Of a DNA stretch of 64,000 nucleotides, positions 8,529 through 18,761 are shown one piece after another. The notes below the pieces were generated by a model. It was not told where the DNA came from. It made no database searches and saw only the letters and a list, made by a program, of their open reading frames with translations. This stretch comes from Pseudomonadota bacterium (GTDB taxonomy: Bacteria > Myxococcota_A > UBA796 > GCA-2862545), in assembly GCA_947505245.1 (NCBI GenBank), contig CANNIZ010000006.1:1-64000 (forward strand), written 5' to 3'. A program made the translations under genes and the position numbers. Each line of letters starts with the position of its first letter. Within the stretch, counting starts at the first letter, position 1.

Positions 8529-8544
8529 TGGCACGACAGCTGCA
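8529..8544 (+). promoter_or_regulatory. Sigma-54 promoter of the cytochrome operon
   Basis: TGGCACGACAGCTGCA matches the consensus TGGCACG-N4-TTGCA with one mismatch, and has the GG-N10-GC spacing that sigma-54 requires. It lies 50 bp before the start of the first gene of the 8594-12831 operon. A kinase and sigma-54 response regulator directly downstream of that operon strengthen the call. Confidence 0.8.
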
Positions 8545-8593
8545 TCGGCCGCACGCGACGAGACGCCCGTCGACCAACCCTCTCGGAGGACTC

Positions 8594-9070
8594 ATGTTCC
8601 GCATCCTGCCCGTCCTGCTGCTCGTCGCCTGCTCCTCGGGCGCCACCGACCAGGCCGTCGACGACTACCAGGTCATCGTCACGGACCTGACGTCGCTCGT
8701 CGCGAGCCACGGCACGGCGGTCCAAGGCGCCGCCTCGGTCGAGGCCGTGAACGCCCTCGAGGTCAGCTACCAGACCGACTGGGACGCCGTGAGCGCGCGC
8801 ATGGGCGAGCACATGGCCTTCATCGAAGGCTGCGAAATGAGCGATGCCGACATGGGCGCGATGGACGACGTCACCGCGATGATGGCCGACATGGACGGCA
8901 TGGTCGCGGACCACGTCGCCGCCCACGCGACCCACACCGAACTCACCCAGTGCACCGCCGACGAAGACGCGCTGACGACCGACATGAGCGCCCGCACCAC
9001 CTCGATGGCCGCCCACGGCGAGGAGTGGCGAACGAACATGCACTGCTCCGGCGGCGGCATGGACATGTGA
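8594..9070 (+). CDS. Met/His-rich lipoprotein
   Basis: A 158-residue lipoprotein (lipobox LVAC, Cys13) preceded by GGAGG. After the signal the sequence is helical and acidic. The middle and end are unusually rich in Met, Asp and His (for example MSDADMGAMDDVTAMMADMD, then MHCSGGGMDM at the C-terminus). Such Met/His clusters are typical of periplasmic copper or other metal-binding proteins. It is the first gene behind the sigma-54 promoter and lies four bases before the cytochrome-porin gene. Metal binding is inferred from composition; no named family is recognised. Confidence 0.75.
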   Translation: MFRILPVLLLVACSSGATDQAVDDYQVIVTDLTSLVASHGTAVQGAASVEAVNALEVSYQTDWDAVSARMGEHMAFIEGCEMSDADMGAMDDVTAMMADMDGMVADHVAAHATHTELTQCTADEDALTTDMSARTTSMAAHGEEWRTNMHCSGGGMDM

Positions 9071-9073
9071 CCC

Positions 9074-10288
9074 GTGGTCTACGTCACCACGCGGCCGCGG
9101 AACCTCGGCGTCCTCGGCGTCACGATCGGATTCGGCATCTTCGCGGCGTTGTCATCCGGCCCGGCGTCGGCGATGCCGGCGTTCGCTCGACGGGAGGACC
9201 TCGCCTGCGGCACCTGCCACCAGGCCCACTACCCGCGCCTGAACGCGTTCGGACGCCAATACCAGGAGAACGGCTACCAGCTTCCCGACGGCGCCGACAG
9301 CCCCGTCCGTGCACGCGCTGATACGCCCGCCGGACTCGCATCGTCGGTCCCCGTTTCCGTGCGCGGCCAGGTGTTCGCGCTCGCGCCGGTCGATGCGTCG
9401 GACGAGGACACCTCGTCGCTGCAGATGAGCCTCGGCTCGTACGTGATGGGCGGCGGCACGATCGCACCGAACGTGTCGTACGTGTTCAGCGGCTCGCTGT
9501 TCCCGACGCCGATGCTCCACCACGCCCACGTGGGCGTGAACAACGTGTTCGCCGACAAGCTCGGTCAAGGCACGCTGAACCTCCGCGCAGGTTCGCTGTT
9601 CCTGATGGACTTCGGGCGGCCTGGACACCGCGATCTGTTCCCGAGCCCCGCCGTGTCGATGACGACGGCGGTCGGGCGGAACACCTTCAACCTCGACGAA
9701 GCGAACCTCGGGGTGCAGGTGTACGGGCGCCCAAACTTCGGGCCGTTCCACTACGAGGTGGCGGTCGTCGCAGGCGACATGGCAGGCAAACCCGACCGCG
9801 ACGACGGCAAGGACGTGTTCGCGCGCACGTCGGTCACGCTCTTCCAACACACCGATCACGAGCTGAACGGCGCGCTGTTCGGCTACCGCGGACGGTCGGA
9901 CATCATCACCACCACCGACAACCTCGTCCTCGCCCAGCGCGACGTGTTCTGGCTCGCCGGCGGCGACGCGGAGCTCGACCTCGGTCGAGTCGACATCAAC
10001 GGCCTGTTCTACGTGAGCCGCCACAGCGACGCGGAGCTCGACGGCGCTCCCGCGCAGTTCGAAGCGTGGCGCGGGGAGTGCGTCCTCGCGCTCACGCCCA
10101 AGTGGTCGGGTTCGGTTCGTTACGAAGGCGTCGCCTCGGCCGACCTCCCAGAGCTCGGTGCGCAGCAGCTGTCCGCGCACGCCGCGTTCGCGGCGGCACC
10201 GAACGCACTCGTCCTCGCGGGCTGGCGGCAGGACCTGTCCTCGTTCTCGAAGAGCTCGGCCGTCGTCGCGCTCGACGTCGCGTTTTAG
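9074..10288 (+). CDS. Fused mono-haem cytochrome c and outer-membrane porin (Cyc2-like)
   Basis: From GTG 9074 the protein has 404 residues. A signal peptide (to about Ala33) leads into MPAFARREDLACGTCHQ, where CGTCH (45-49) is one haem c site, and then LNAFGRQYQENGYQLP. The rest is a string of amphipathic strands with an aromatic-edge C-terminus (SAVVALDVAF), that is, a beta-barrel of about 16 strands. The order FAR...CxxCH...L.FGR....GY followed by a porin is that of the Cyc2 and related fused cytochrome-porins, which pass electrons across the outer membrane (iron oxidation in Cyc2). The operon also encodes a tri-haem cytochrome that could be its periplasmic partner. Electron donor or acceptor is unknown. 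Confidence 0.85.
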   Translation: MVYVTTRPRNLGVLGVTIGFGIFAALSSGPASAMPAFARREDLACGTCHQAHYPRLNAFGRQYQENGYQLPDGADSPVRARADTPAGLASSVPVSVRGQVFALAPVDASDEDTSSLQMSLGSYVMGGGTIAPNVSYVFSGSLFPTPMLHHAHVGVNNVFADKLGQGTLNLRAGSLFLMDFGRPGHRDLFPSPAVSMTTAVGRNTFNLDEANLGVQVYGRPNFGPFHYEVAVVAGDMAGKPDRDDGKDVFARTSVTLFQHTDHELNGALFGYRGRSDIITTTDNLVLAQRDVFWLAGGDAELDLGRVDINGLFYVSRHSDAELDGAPAQFEAWRGECVLALTPKWSGSVRYEGVASADLPELGAQQLSAHAAFAAAPNALVLAGWRQDLSSFSKSSAVVALDVAF

Positions 10289-10297
10289 GCGGAACCC

Positions 10298-10855
10298 ATG
10301 CGAATCACAATCCTCCTCCCAGCGCTCCTCGCAGCCTGCTCCCCGCTCGACAACCCGGGCGTGCGCACCGTCGGCATCGACCTCGTGCCCGCGCTGCCCG
10401 AAGACCTGCCCGAGGAGCTCGTCGAGCTCGACGTCGGCGCGATCGCGGTGTCCACGGGGCGCATCGAAGCGCAGGCGATCTACGACGACGGCTTCATCGA
10501 AGGCGCCGGCCTCCCCGTGCCACCGGACGGCCTGTCGTACTACGGCGTGCTCGGCTTCGCCGAAGACCCACGCGACGAGCTCGTCCACGACCACGAGGAG
10601 TTCGACCCAGGCCCGCCAGGCTTCGCGTGGGACGCGGTGATCGGTCCCCTGCGCCGCGAAGAGGACGGCCACACGAGCCTGTTGTTCCTCGCGTCGGACA
10701 CGGCGCCATACGAGCTGGCGGCGCTCCGGACGACGTTGATCGTCGTGTCATCGAGCGACGCACCGACGGCCGAAACGGCGACGATGGTGCTCGCCGGCGA
10801 GTTCGAATTCACCGAGACCGGCGCCGTCGCCGCGGGGCACAGCCATGGACCGTAG
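10298..10855 (+). CDS. Lipoprotein of unknown function, His-rich patches
   Basis: A 185-residue lipoprotein (lipobox LAAC, Cys14). The chain is acidic with predicted beta-strands. It carries His clusters at ELVHDHEEFD (about residues 90-99) and at the very end (AAGHSHGP), in keeping with metal contact. No known family is recognised. It sits 9 bp after the cytochrome-porin gene and overlaps the tri-haem cytochrome gene by 11 bp, so it is almost certainly in the same transcript and its product is likely part of the same envelope complex. Confidence 0.7.
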   Translation: MRITILLPALLAACSPLDNPGVRTVGIDLVPALPEDLPEELVELDVGAIAVSTGRIEAQAIYDDGFIEGAGLPVPPDGLSYYGVLGFAEDPRDELVHDHEEFDPGPPGFAWDAVIGPLRREEDGHTSLLFLASDTAPYELAALRTTLIVVSSSDAPTAETATMVLAGEFEFTETGAVAAGHSHGP

Positions 10856-11942
10856 CCGCCAGACTTCCTTTACCGCCATCGCAGCCCTGTTCGTCCTCGC
10901 GTTCGCCGGTCAAGCGCTCGCGGAGGGCGCGGTCGCCCGACCCGCCGCCGACCCCGCTCGCGGCCACGCGCTGTACCAGAGCCGCTGCGCCGTGTGCCAT
11001 GGGGTGCACGGCGACGGAAAGGGGCCTGTCGCCTCGTCCCTCGAGCCGCGACCGCGCGACTTCACGACCGGCCAGTACCGCATCCGCTCGACGCCGCCCG
11101 GTCAACCGGCCACCGGCGCCGATCTGTACCGCACGATCTCCCGCGGAATGAACGGAACAGCGATGCCGGCGTGGAGCGGCCTCCCGTCGGCCGATCGCTG
11201 GGCCCTCGTCGACTACCTCCAGTCGCTCTCCCCTCGGTTCGCAGGCGACGAGCCCGCGTCGATCGCGATCCCACCCGCGCCGCCGGTCACCTCTGACGCC
11301 ATCGCGCGCGGGCGGCTCGTCTACGAGCGCCTGACCTGCAACACCTGTCACGGCGAAACCGGTCGCGGCGACGGCCCCGCCGGAGCGGCCCTCAAGGACA
11401 CGAGCGGGCGCCCCGTGCGGCCGTACGACATGACCACGGGACGCCCCAAGCGTGGGAACGCGCCTGAAGACGTGTTCGTCGCTGTGCGCGCAGGCATCGA
11501 GGGCACCCCGATGCCCGGGTTCGACGGCACCGTCACCGACGACGACACCTGGGATCTCGTCCGGTACGTGCAGTCCCTCGCGCGCGACGCCTCGCCGCCC
11601 TACGCCGGGCAGACCGAGGGCACAGCGTCCGTCGACGTGCCCGTCGTCGCCGCAGCCACGGCCGCGCCCGACGAGGCCGTCGCGCGAGGCGCCGTCGTGT
11701 ACGGGATGTTCTGCTTTGCCTGCCACGGAGTCGATGGGAAGGGACCGATCGGCGCGAACTTCGTCGCTGATCCCACTCGCCTCGCCAAGTCCGACGAGGT
11801 CCTGCTCAAGACGATCCGCGAGGGCATGACCGGCACGGTCGGGGTTATGCCTCCGTGGGGTCCTGTGATCAACGAAGGTCAGCAGCGCGACGTGCTCGCG
11901 TACATTCGCGCAAGCTTCGGGGCGCCGACCGCACCTCCCTGA
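10845..11942 (+). CDS. Tri-haem c-type cytochrome
   Basis: A 365-residue periplasmic protein with a cleavable signal (to AQALA, about residue 26) and three class I cytochrome c domains in tandem. The haem sites are CAVCH (48-52), CNTCH (165-169) and CFACH (290-294), each followed by a distal Met-containing loop (TAMPAW, TPMPGF, VMPPW). The first two domains have the cbb3-like or photosystem-accessory pattern GDGKGP and GDGPAG. It is suited to shuttle electrons between inner-membrane or periplasmic partners and the Cyc2-like outer-membrane protein two genes upstream. Its start lies inside the previous gene. Confidence 0.9.
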   Translation: MDRSRQTSFTAIAALFVLAFAGQALAEGAVARPAADPARGHALYQSRCAVCHGVHGDGKGPVASSLEPRPRDFTTGQYRIRSTPPGQPATGADLYRTISRGMNGTAMPAWSGLPSADRWALVDYLQSLSPRFAGDEPASIAIPPAPPVTSDAIARGRLVYERLTCNTCHGETGRGDGPAGAALKDTSGRPVRPYDMTTGRPKRGNAPEDVFVAVRAGIEGTPMPGFDGTVTDDDTWDLVRYVQSLARDASPPYAGQTEGTASVDVPVVAAATAAPDEAVARGAVVYGMFCFACHGVDGKGPIGANFVADPTRLAKSDEVLLKTIREGMTGTVGVMPPWGPVINEGQQRDVLAYIRASFGAPTAPP

Positions 11943-11961
11943 CCTGCTCGCTGGAGGCCTG

Positions 11962-12831
11962 TTGATCGTCGCTCTCCTCGCGATCTCGCGCACCCTCGCC
12001 AACGACGACGACCTGCGCCTGCCCACCTGGTCAACCGAGTTCGAGGCCGTGCTCGTCGTGCCCGACGCCCGAAGGGGGCCAGCCGTCGACGCGACGCTGC
12101 TCCTCGCCGACTTCGCCACGAGCGCGCCGATCGCAACCGGCACCGTCGACGTGAAGCTGCACGGGCCCGCTCAGGTCCAGACCAGGCTCACGCCGGGCAG
12201 TCCCGCCGGGACCTGGCCGGGACACCTCACCTTACAAACCGAGGGCACGTACGCCGGAAGCCTCACGATCATCACCCGCGATCGTTCCGATCTGCTCGGC
12301 CTGCCCGAGTTCACCGTCGGTGATCACGACGCCCAGGAGCCCACCGGGTTCACCTGGACGACGCTCCTCGGAGGCGGCGCCTGCGGGGTGCTCGGCGGGC
12401 TCGCGTTCGCGGTCGCGCTCGGGTTCGGCGGCCGCAGTAAGACGGCGGTCCTCACCGCCGCGGTCGCGTTCGGCATCGTCGCCGCCAAAAATGGGTACGC
12501 GCACGGCGGGGAAGACCATGACGCTCCCGACGCTCCAGTCGCGATCAGCGACGGCCTGTTCCTCCCGCTCGACGTCCAGTTCCAGGCCGACTTGCGCACC
12601 GCAAAGTCCACCGTCGCGCAAGGCACGAACGTCGTGCCCGAGGTGGCCGTGATCGCCAGCGGCGGCGAGTCGCTGGTGTTCGTGAAGTTGGCACCCGAGT
12701 ACTTCGCCGCCCGCGCGGTCCATCTCGGCGCGCGCGCGGGCGATCAGCGCGAAATCCTCGACGGCCTCGCCCCGGGTGAGCGAGTCGTAGTTCACGGAAC
12801 AGAGACGCTCCGCAGCCTCGCGGGCCGATGA
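11962..12831 (+). CDS. RND periplasmic adaptor-like protein, atypical
   Basis: A 289-residue protein starting at TTG 11962 behind TGGAGG. After a short signal, residues about 20-110 form a beta-sandwich like the N-terminal extension of CzcB/CusB adaptors. Next comes a membrane-spanning stretch (GACGVLGGLAFAVALGF), a His-rich linker (AHGGEDHDAP), and at the end a CzcB/CusB-type C-terminal domain (VPEVAVIASGGESLVFVKL, then GLAPGERVVVHGTETL). The alpha-hairpin and lipoyl regions of a normal adaptor (about 400 residues) are missing, and no RND pump or TolC gene is nearby. It may be a metal-binding remnant adapted to the cytochrome operon. Confidence 0.6.
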   Translation: MIVALLAISRTLANDDDLRLPTWSTEFEAVLVVPDARRGPAVDATLLLADFATSAPIATGTVDVKLHGPAQVQTRLTPGSPAGTWPGHLTLQTEGTYAGSLTIITRDRSDLLGLPEFTVGDHDAQEPTGFTWTTLLGGGACGVLGGLAFAVALGFGGRSKTAVLTAAVAFGIVAAKNGYAHGGEDHDAPDAPVAISDGLFLPLDVQFQADLRTAKSTVAQGTNVVPEVAVIASGGESLVFVKLAPEYFAARAVHLGARAGDQREILDGLAPGERVVVHGTETLRSLAGR

Positions 12832-12889
12832 TGTTTGATCGGCGCGGTGGTAGATTTCGCGCCACCCACGTCCCTACCGAGGTCCCCGC

Positions 12890-14291
12890 GTGACGCCTGC
12901 GCCGCTGTCCCTAAGACGCCGGTTCCTGCTCGCCACGGGCGCGCTGTTCGTCAGCCAGCTCGTCACGTCGGGCCTCGCGCTGGGGAGCTGGCGCACAGCG
13001 CTGTGGTCGGTCGATCGCCAGCAGGCGCTCGCCGAGACGCGCGTCGAGGTCGCAGGGCTCGGGTCCGCGGTGCGCGAGCAGTACGTCCACCAGGCGCACA
13101 CGTACATCGAGGGCGGCCCCGGCCACCTTCACCACGGCGGCGAGGCTGCCACCGCCGTGCACGACCGCCTCGATCACCTCGATCGGATCGGTGTCCCCGA
13201 AGACGACCGCGCGCTGCTCGCCACGGTCCGAAGGAACCAGGCAGCGCTCGAGTCGTGGTTCGACGAGCGCGTCGCGCCGCTCGCCGAGGTAGGCGCGCTC
13301 GATCGTGTCCAGGCAGCAACGCTGCACGCCGAGACCGAGCGCCTCACGGCGGAGACCACCGCCAGCGTCGACGCGCTCCTCGCGCACCTCGACGCGGCCA
13401 GCGCCGCCGAGCAGGTGCGTTCGGGCCGCGTCACCACGTTGGCCGTCGCCGCCACGCTCGGGGTGGCGGCCTTCGGGCTCGTCGTCGTGCTGTTCATCGG
13501 CCGCAGCCTCGCAAACGCCGTGCTGGCGCCCGTCGAGGCGATCCGCGCGGCGGCCTCCGCGTGGCGCCCCGGCGCCCCGACCCACGACGCGGACGAGCTC
13601 GGCGAGCTCGCGGGCGCGTTCGAGGCGATCGTCGCCAAGCTCGGCGAGTCCGAAGCGCAGCGGCTCGACTCGGCGCGGCTCGTCGCCCTCGGCGAGATGA
13701 GCGCCGTGGTCGCCCACGAGCTGATGAACCCGCTCGCCGTCATCCTCGGCCACCTGCCTCGCCTCGAGGGCGACGGCGTCCCAGTCGTCCGCGCCGAAGC
13801 GGAACATGCGCGGCGGATCATCACCGGGCTGCTCGGCTTTGCCCGCCCGATCGAGCAGGAGGCCACGCAGGTCGACGTCGTCAACGCCGTGACCGAGGCG
13901 ATCGACCGATCCGTGTTCGCGGCGGACGCGCGCGGAATCACCGTCAAGCTCGTCGAGTCCATGCCCGCCACGCTGCTCGCGTCCCCCTCGGGCGTTCGCC
14001 AGATCCTCGACAATCTGCTCAGCAACGCGATCGAGGCGTGCCCCGACGACGTCGTCATCGAGGTCGCCATGTGCGGGTCACCTCGACGGGTCGAGGTTCG
14101 CGACCGCGGCGAGGGCATCGCGCCTGCCGTCAGGAAGCGCATGTACGAGCCGTTCGTCACGGGGAAGGCTCGCGGTACGGGCCTCGGCCTCGCGGTCTGC
14201 CAGCGCATCGCGCGCTCGTGCGGTACGGTCATCGAACACACCGATCGCCCGGGCGGTGGAACGGTCGCGACCTGGACGTTGGAGAAGTCCC

Positions 14292-14299
<8 letters not shown>
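12890..14299 (+). CDS. Sensor histidine kinase with His-rich periplasmic loop
   Basis: A 469-residue membrane kinase from GTG 12890. A first membrane helix (about 11-33) and a second (about 180-203) enclose a helical sensor domain that contains HQAHTYIEGGPGHLHHGGE near residues 65-85, a plausible metal site. A linker helix, the H-box AHELMNPLAVILGH (His276), the N-box DNLLSNAIEA, and the G-boxes DRGEGI and GTGLGL follow, so kinase and ATPase parts are intact. The architecture resembles ZraS/HydH-type kinases. It overlaps the response-regulator gene by 8 bp, forming a two-component pair. Confidence 0.92.
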
Positions 14300-15659
<1,360 letters not shown>

Positions 15660-15764
15660 CCGTTGGTCCCCTGTGACCTGCCGCATCTTGCAGCACGGCG
15701 ACCAGGGTGCGACGGGCGGATGGGGCGTATCGATGTGATAGGGAGGAAACTCGGGAGAGAGAAC

Positions 15765-16145
15765 ATGCGATTGGCGGCGATCCTTTGCCTGGTCGCGACG
15801 GGCTGTTCCCCCGCCGCCGATACCTCCACGGACACGGTGGAGACGGACACCACGCCCACCTGCCAGGCGCTGACGGAGGGGGTCTGGGTCGCGGATGGGG
15901 CAGCGTTCGGCATGGCCATGGGCGTCACGCTCACGTTGGACGCGAGCACCTGCGCGTTCACGCTCACCAATTGGAGCATGATCATGGGGACCTTGCCCGA
16001 CGGCGGCACCATCGACGGCGACACGGTCACCCTCACGGGCAGCGACCCGTACTGGACCACCTGCAGCGGCGAAGCCGTTGGTGGAACCGCCATCGACGGC
16101 GTGTGTTCGGACGACGGCGCCGCGTTCACCCTGGAACTCAACTGA
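15765..16145 (+). CDS. Small lipoprotein
   Basis: A 126-residue lipoprotein (lipobox VATGC, Cys14) starting at ATG 15765 after GGGAGAGA. A Thr/Asp/Glu-rich linker (TSTDTVETDTTPT) precedes a compact domain with four more cysteines and repeated Gly/Thr-rich strands. This low-complexity acidic linker after the lipid anchor is common in myxobacterial lipoproteins. No family is recognised. It stands alone, 105 bp after the response regulator. Confidence 0.75.
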   Translation: MRLAAILCLVATGCSPAADTSTDTVETDTTPTCQALTEGVWVADGAAFGMAMGVTLTLDASTCAFTLTNWSMIMGTLPDGGTIDGDTVTLTGSDPYWTTCSGEAVGGTAIDGVCSDDGAAFTLELN

Positions 16146-16258
16146 GGTCTCGAACGTCCGACGAGGATTGTGTTGCGGTGAAGGGCCGCGCGCAGCTACC
16201 GTGAAACCACTGGGCGCCGCCGCCCTCCAACGACGACCCGACGGGGTCGCCAGTTCGG

Positions 16259-16287
16259 TTGACCATGATCGTTTGGTCGACTATATT
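16259..16287 (+). promoter_or_regulatory. Sigma-70-type promoter
   Basis: TTGACC (16259-16264) and TATATT (16282-16287) are separated by exactly 17 bp, and GGGAGG follows four bases before the ATG at 16305. This is the best housekeeping-type promoter visible in the window. Confidence 0.7.
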
Positions 16288-16304
16288 CGCCGAAGGGAGG
16301 ATCC

Positions 16305-16835
16305 ATGCGCTCGTGGCTTTACGCACTGCCCATCGCCGCCATGCTGTTTGCATCGACGAGCGGCGTCGCGCAGGACACCGGCGTCTCAGGCTCGATCGAG
16401 CGCCTGTCCACCGCCACCCCGGCCGAGCAGCAGAAATACGCGGCCGAAGCGCTGGATGAGATGCGCGGATCGCTCATTCGGATGCAGCGCATCGAAGAGA
16501 CAGCGCCCGAGTGCGTCACCGAGCGCCTGCCGTTGATGAGCTCGCTCGTAGCCGTCAGCGAGATCGCCCAGACGAACATGACGCGATGGATCTCCGAAGG
16601 CAACCAGAGCCGCGCGGACTCGGAATTCCGGAAGATCGGCATCGCGCTGTCCACGACGCGGACGCTGCTCGCAGAGTCCGAGCGTTGCACGTCGGGTGAT
16701 ACGTCGCTCGGCGACGACACCGTCCGGGACGTTCAGTACGACGGCGCCGTCACCAACGGCGACGAAACCTACCACGTCGATGATTTCACGTTCGATGTCG
16801 GGCAGGACCCGCCGCAATCCAGCCCGTTTATGTGA
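16305..16835 (+). CDS. Exported protein of unknown function
   Basis: A 176-residue protein with a signal peptide ending at GVAQ. It is helical over residues 30-130 (including an AEQQKYAAEALDEMRGSLIR segment and two cysteines) and has an acidic tail. No family is recognised. Its stop overlaps the start of the outer-membrane barrel gene (GTGA), and the pair has its own promoter at 16259, so it is likely a periplasmic partner of that barrel. Confidence 0.7.
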   Translation: MRSWLYALPIAAMLFASTSGVAQDTGVSGSIERLSTATPAEQQKYAAEALDEMRGSLIRMQRIEETAPECVTERLPLMSSLVAVSEIAQTNMTRWISEGNQSRADSEFRKIGIALSTTRTLLAESERCTSGDTSLGDDTVRDVQYDGAVTNGDETYHVDDFTFDVGQDPPQSSPFM

Positions 16836-18109
16836 AGGTACGCTTGAACCCCCTCCCCCTCGCGGCCCCACGGGTCGTGAACATCGCCAGCCTGGGCCTC
16901 CTCACGACACTGCTCGTGCCAGGACTCTCGTTGGCCGCGCCCGGCGAGCACATCCGCACGGGTGACGCGGTCATCACGCCGCATGTGTCGCTCGGCCTCG
17001 AGTACTACACGAACCCGTACCACTCGGAAGCCACCGGCCCGGGTTCGTCCGCCACCGGCCTGAACCTCTCCCCCGGGCTGGACATCCGCCTCGGCGGCGA
17101 AGACGTCGACTTCGACTTCGGCGGCCTGTACGACCTGCGCAAGTTCGTCGGTGATCAGGACAAGGGCCTCGATCGCTTCTCGGACTTCTCGATCAAAGCC
17201 GACCTGAACGCCAACAAGCAGGGCGTCGTCGGCCTGCGTTTGCACGAAGGCGCCGGCCTCAAGAACCAGCCAGCAGACGCCGCCGGCTCAGACAACCCGT
17301 TCCTGACGCAGACGCGCAACCAGACCACCGGCGCCGTCGTCGTCCGTCCCGGTCCCGCCTTCGAGCTGAACGCTGGCGGCCTGTTCGAGGTCGACGACTA
17401 CGCGTTCGTGCCTGGTGGCACCACGGCGGGCAACCGCACGTTCAACACCCGCCTCGGCTACGGCCCCCGCGGCGGGCTGGCGTGGAAGTTCCTCCCAAAG
17501 ACGGCGCTGGCGGTCGACGCCGAGTACAAGCTCCAGAGCTGGTCGAACCAGGTCCTGGTCTCGCCCACCCAGAACGTCGAGTACCCGTCGAGCTCCTACC
17601 TGCGCGTCACCGGCGGCATGCGCGGGCGCGTTACGGACAAGCTGACCGTCGCGCTATCAGCAGGCTACGGCACCGCCGCGTTCGACGCCACCTCGGTCAG
17701 CGACCCCACCTTCGCGCCCAACGCCACTGGCCTGCAGAAGCTGCTGGTCGACCTCGTGTGGCGCTACGAGTTGTCGGACGACGATCGCTTTGCGGTGGGC
17801 TTCCAGCGGGACGTCAATCCGAGCTATTTCACGGCGTTCATGGCAACGAACAAGGGTTTCGTCACCGCAGACGCCCGGTTCACGGACCGGTTCGGCCTCA
17901 ACGGCGAGTTCAACGTGCGCGGCGAGGCCTTCAAAGGTCAGGTCGAACGCACCGACCTCGTGCTGGACGCGAAAGGCGCCGCCACCTACTACGCACAAGA
18001 CTACGCCTCGGTCTCGCTCGGCGCCCAGTGGGTCGAGCGATCCTCGACAGACCTTCGCGTCGCGTATGACGACGTTCGCGTCAACCTGATGGGCACCTTC
18101 ACGTATTAG
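16832..18109 (+). CDS. Outer-membrane beta-barrel protein
   Basis: A 425-residue protein from GTG 16832, with a signal peptide ending near LSLAA. Nearly the whole mature chain is alternating amphipathic strands separated by short polar turns, and it ends in a strand with an aromatic C-terminus (VRVNLMGTFTY). The opening (ITPHVSLGLEYYTNPY) resembles barrels of the BBP2 or exopolysaccharide-export group. No exopolysaccharide genes are nearby, so the cargo is unknown. Coupled to the exported helical protein upstream. Confidence 0.75.
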   Translation: MKVRLNPLPLAAPRVVNIASLGLLTTLLVPGLSLAAPGEHIRTGDAVITPHVSLGLEYYTNPYHSEATGPGSSATGLNLSPGLDIRLGGEDVDFDFGGLYDLRKFVGDQDKGLDRFSDFSIKADLNANKQGVVGLRLHEGAGLKNQPADAAGSDNPFLTQTRNQTTGAVVVRPGPAFELNAGGLFEVDDYAFVPGGTTAGNRTFNTRLGYGPRGGLAWKFLPKTALAVDAEYKLQSWSNQVLVSPTQNVEYPSSSYLRVTGGMRGRVTDKLTVALSAGYGTAAFDATSVSDPTFAPNATGLQKLLVDLVWRYELSDDDRFAVGFQRDVNPSYFTAFMATNKGFVTADARFTDRFGLNGEFNVRGEAFKGQVERTDLVLDAKGAATYYAQDYASVSLGAQWVERSSTDLRVAYDDVRVNLMGTFTY

Positions 18110-18156
<47 letters not shown>

Positions 18157-18179
18157 GAAAGCGCGGCGCCACGTACGGG

Positions 18180-18752
18180 TCAGGTCGCCGCGGCCCAGCC
18201 GGCCGCGATGAGCGCCATGTAAAAGCCGATCTTCACGAAGCGGAAAAGTCCGCTCACGAAGATGTACCTCAACGGCAGTCCCGTCGCTCCCGCGCTCCAC
18301 GTGAACAGCGCGAACGGCAACGGCGTGACGGCAGCGACGATGAGCGCGACAGGCCCGTACTTCTTCATGAAGGCGGCGACGCGGAACCGCTCAAACAGGG
18401 CCTGAATTCCGGGCCGGTGCGCGACGAGGTAGCCGATGCCATACCCCGTGAAGGCCGAGACGAACGAGCCGAGCGAGGAGACAAACCAGACGCGCCAGAA
18501 GCCCGCCCCGCTGGTGTAGCCCATGACCAGGAACGGCTCGTTGAACGTGCCTGGAAACGAGTCGATCAGCGCCACACCGAAGAAGATCCCGAGCAGGCCG
18601 AACTGATCGACGAACCACTCCGAACCCGCCTCGATGTAGGACGAGAACATCCAGGAAAGCCCGGTCATCCCGGCCGTGAACGCGCCAAGGCCCAGGACGA
18701 GGCGGCGCGCGAGGGTGCCAACGGACAGATCTTCAGGAGCCGCTTCGAGCAT
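18180..18752 (-). CDS. VTT-domain (DedA/YqaA-like) membrane protein
   Basis: A 190-residue integral membrane protein with about five hydrophobic segments. It carries the VTT-type signature in the middle (GTFNEPFLVMGYTSGAGFWR, and later a Gly/Pro-rich half-helix near AVTPLPFALFTWSAGATG). Such proteins are linked to lipid scrambling or flipping in membranes. It lies 9 bp after the acyltransferase gene on the same strand, which suits a lipid-related role. Confidence 0.8.
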   Translation of the reverse strand: MLEAAPEDLSVGTLARRLVLGLGAFTAGMTGLSWMFSSYIEAGSEWFVDQFGLLGIFFGVALIDSFPGTFNEPFLVMGYTSGAGFWRVWFVSSLGSFVSAFTGYGIGYLVAHRPGIQALFERFRVAAFMKKYGPVALIVAAVTPLPFALFTWSAGATGLPLRYIFVSGLFRFVKIGFYMALIAAGWAAAT

Positions 18753-18761
18753 CCCGAGACC

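Larger units (their letters stand above)
8281..8593. other. Divergent regulatory region
   Basis: This 313-bp geneless stretch separates the minus-strand DUF3347 gene from the plus-strand cytochrome operon. It contains a perfect 6-5-6 palindrome at 8379-8395, a sigma-54 type promoter at 8529-8544, and a ribosome binding site GGAGG at 8586-8590. The spacing, about 140 bp from palindrome to promoter, is the usual distance for an enhancer-bound sigma-54 activator. Confidence 0.7.
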
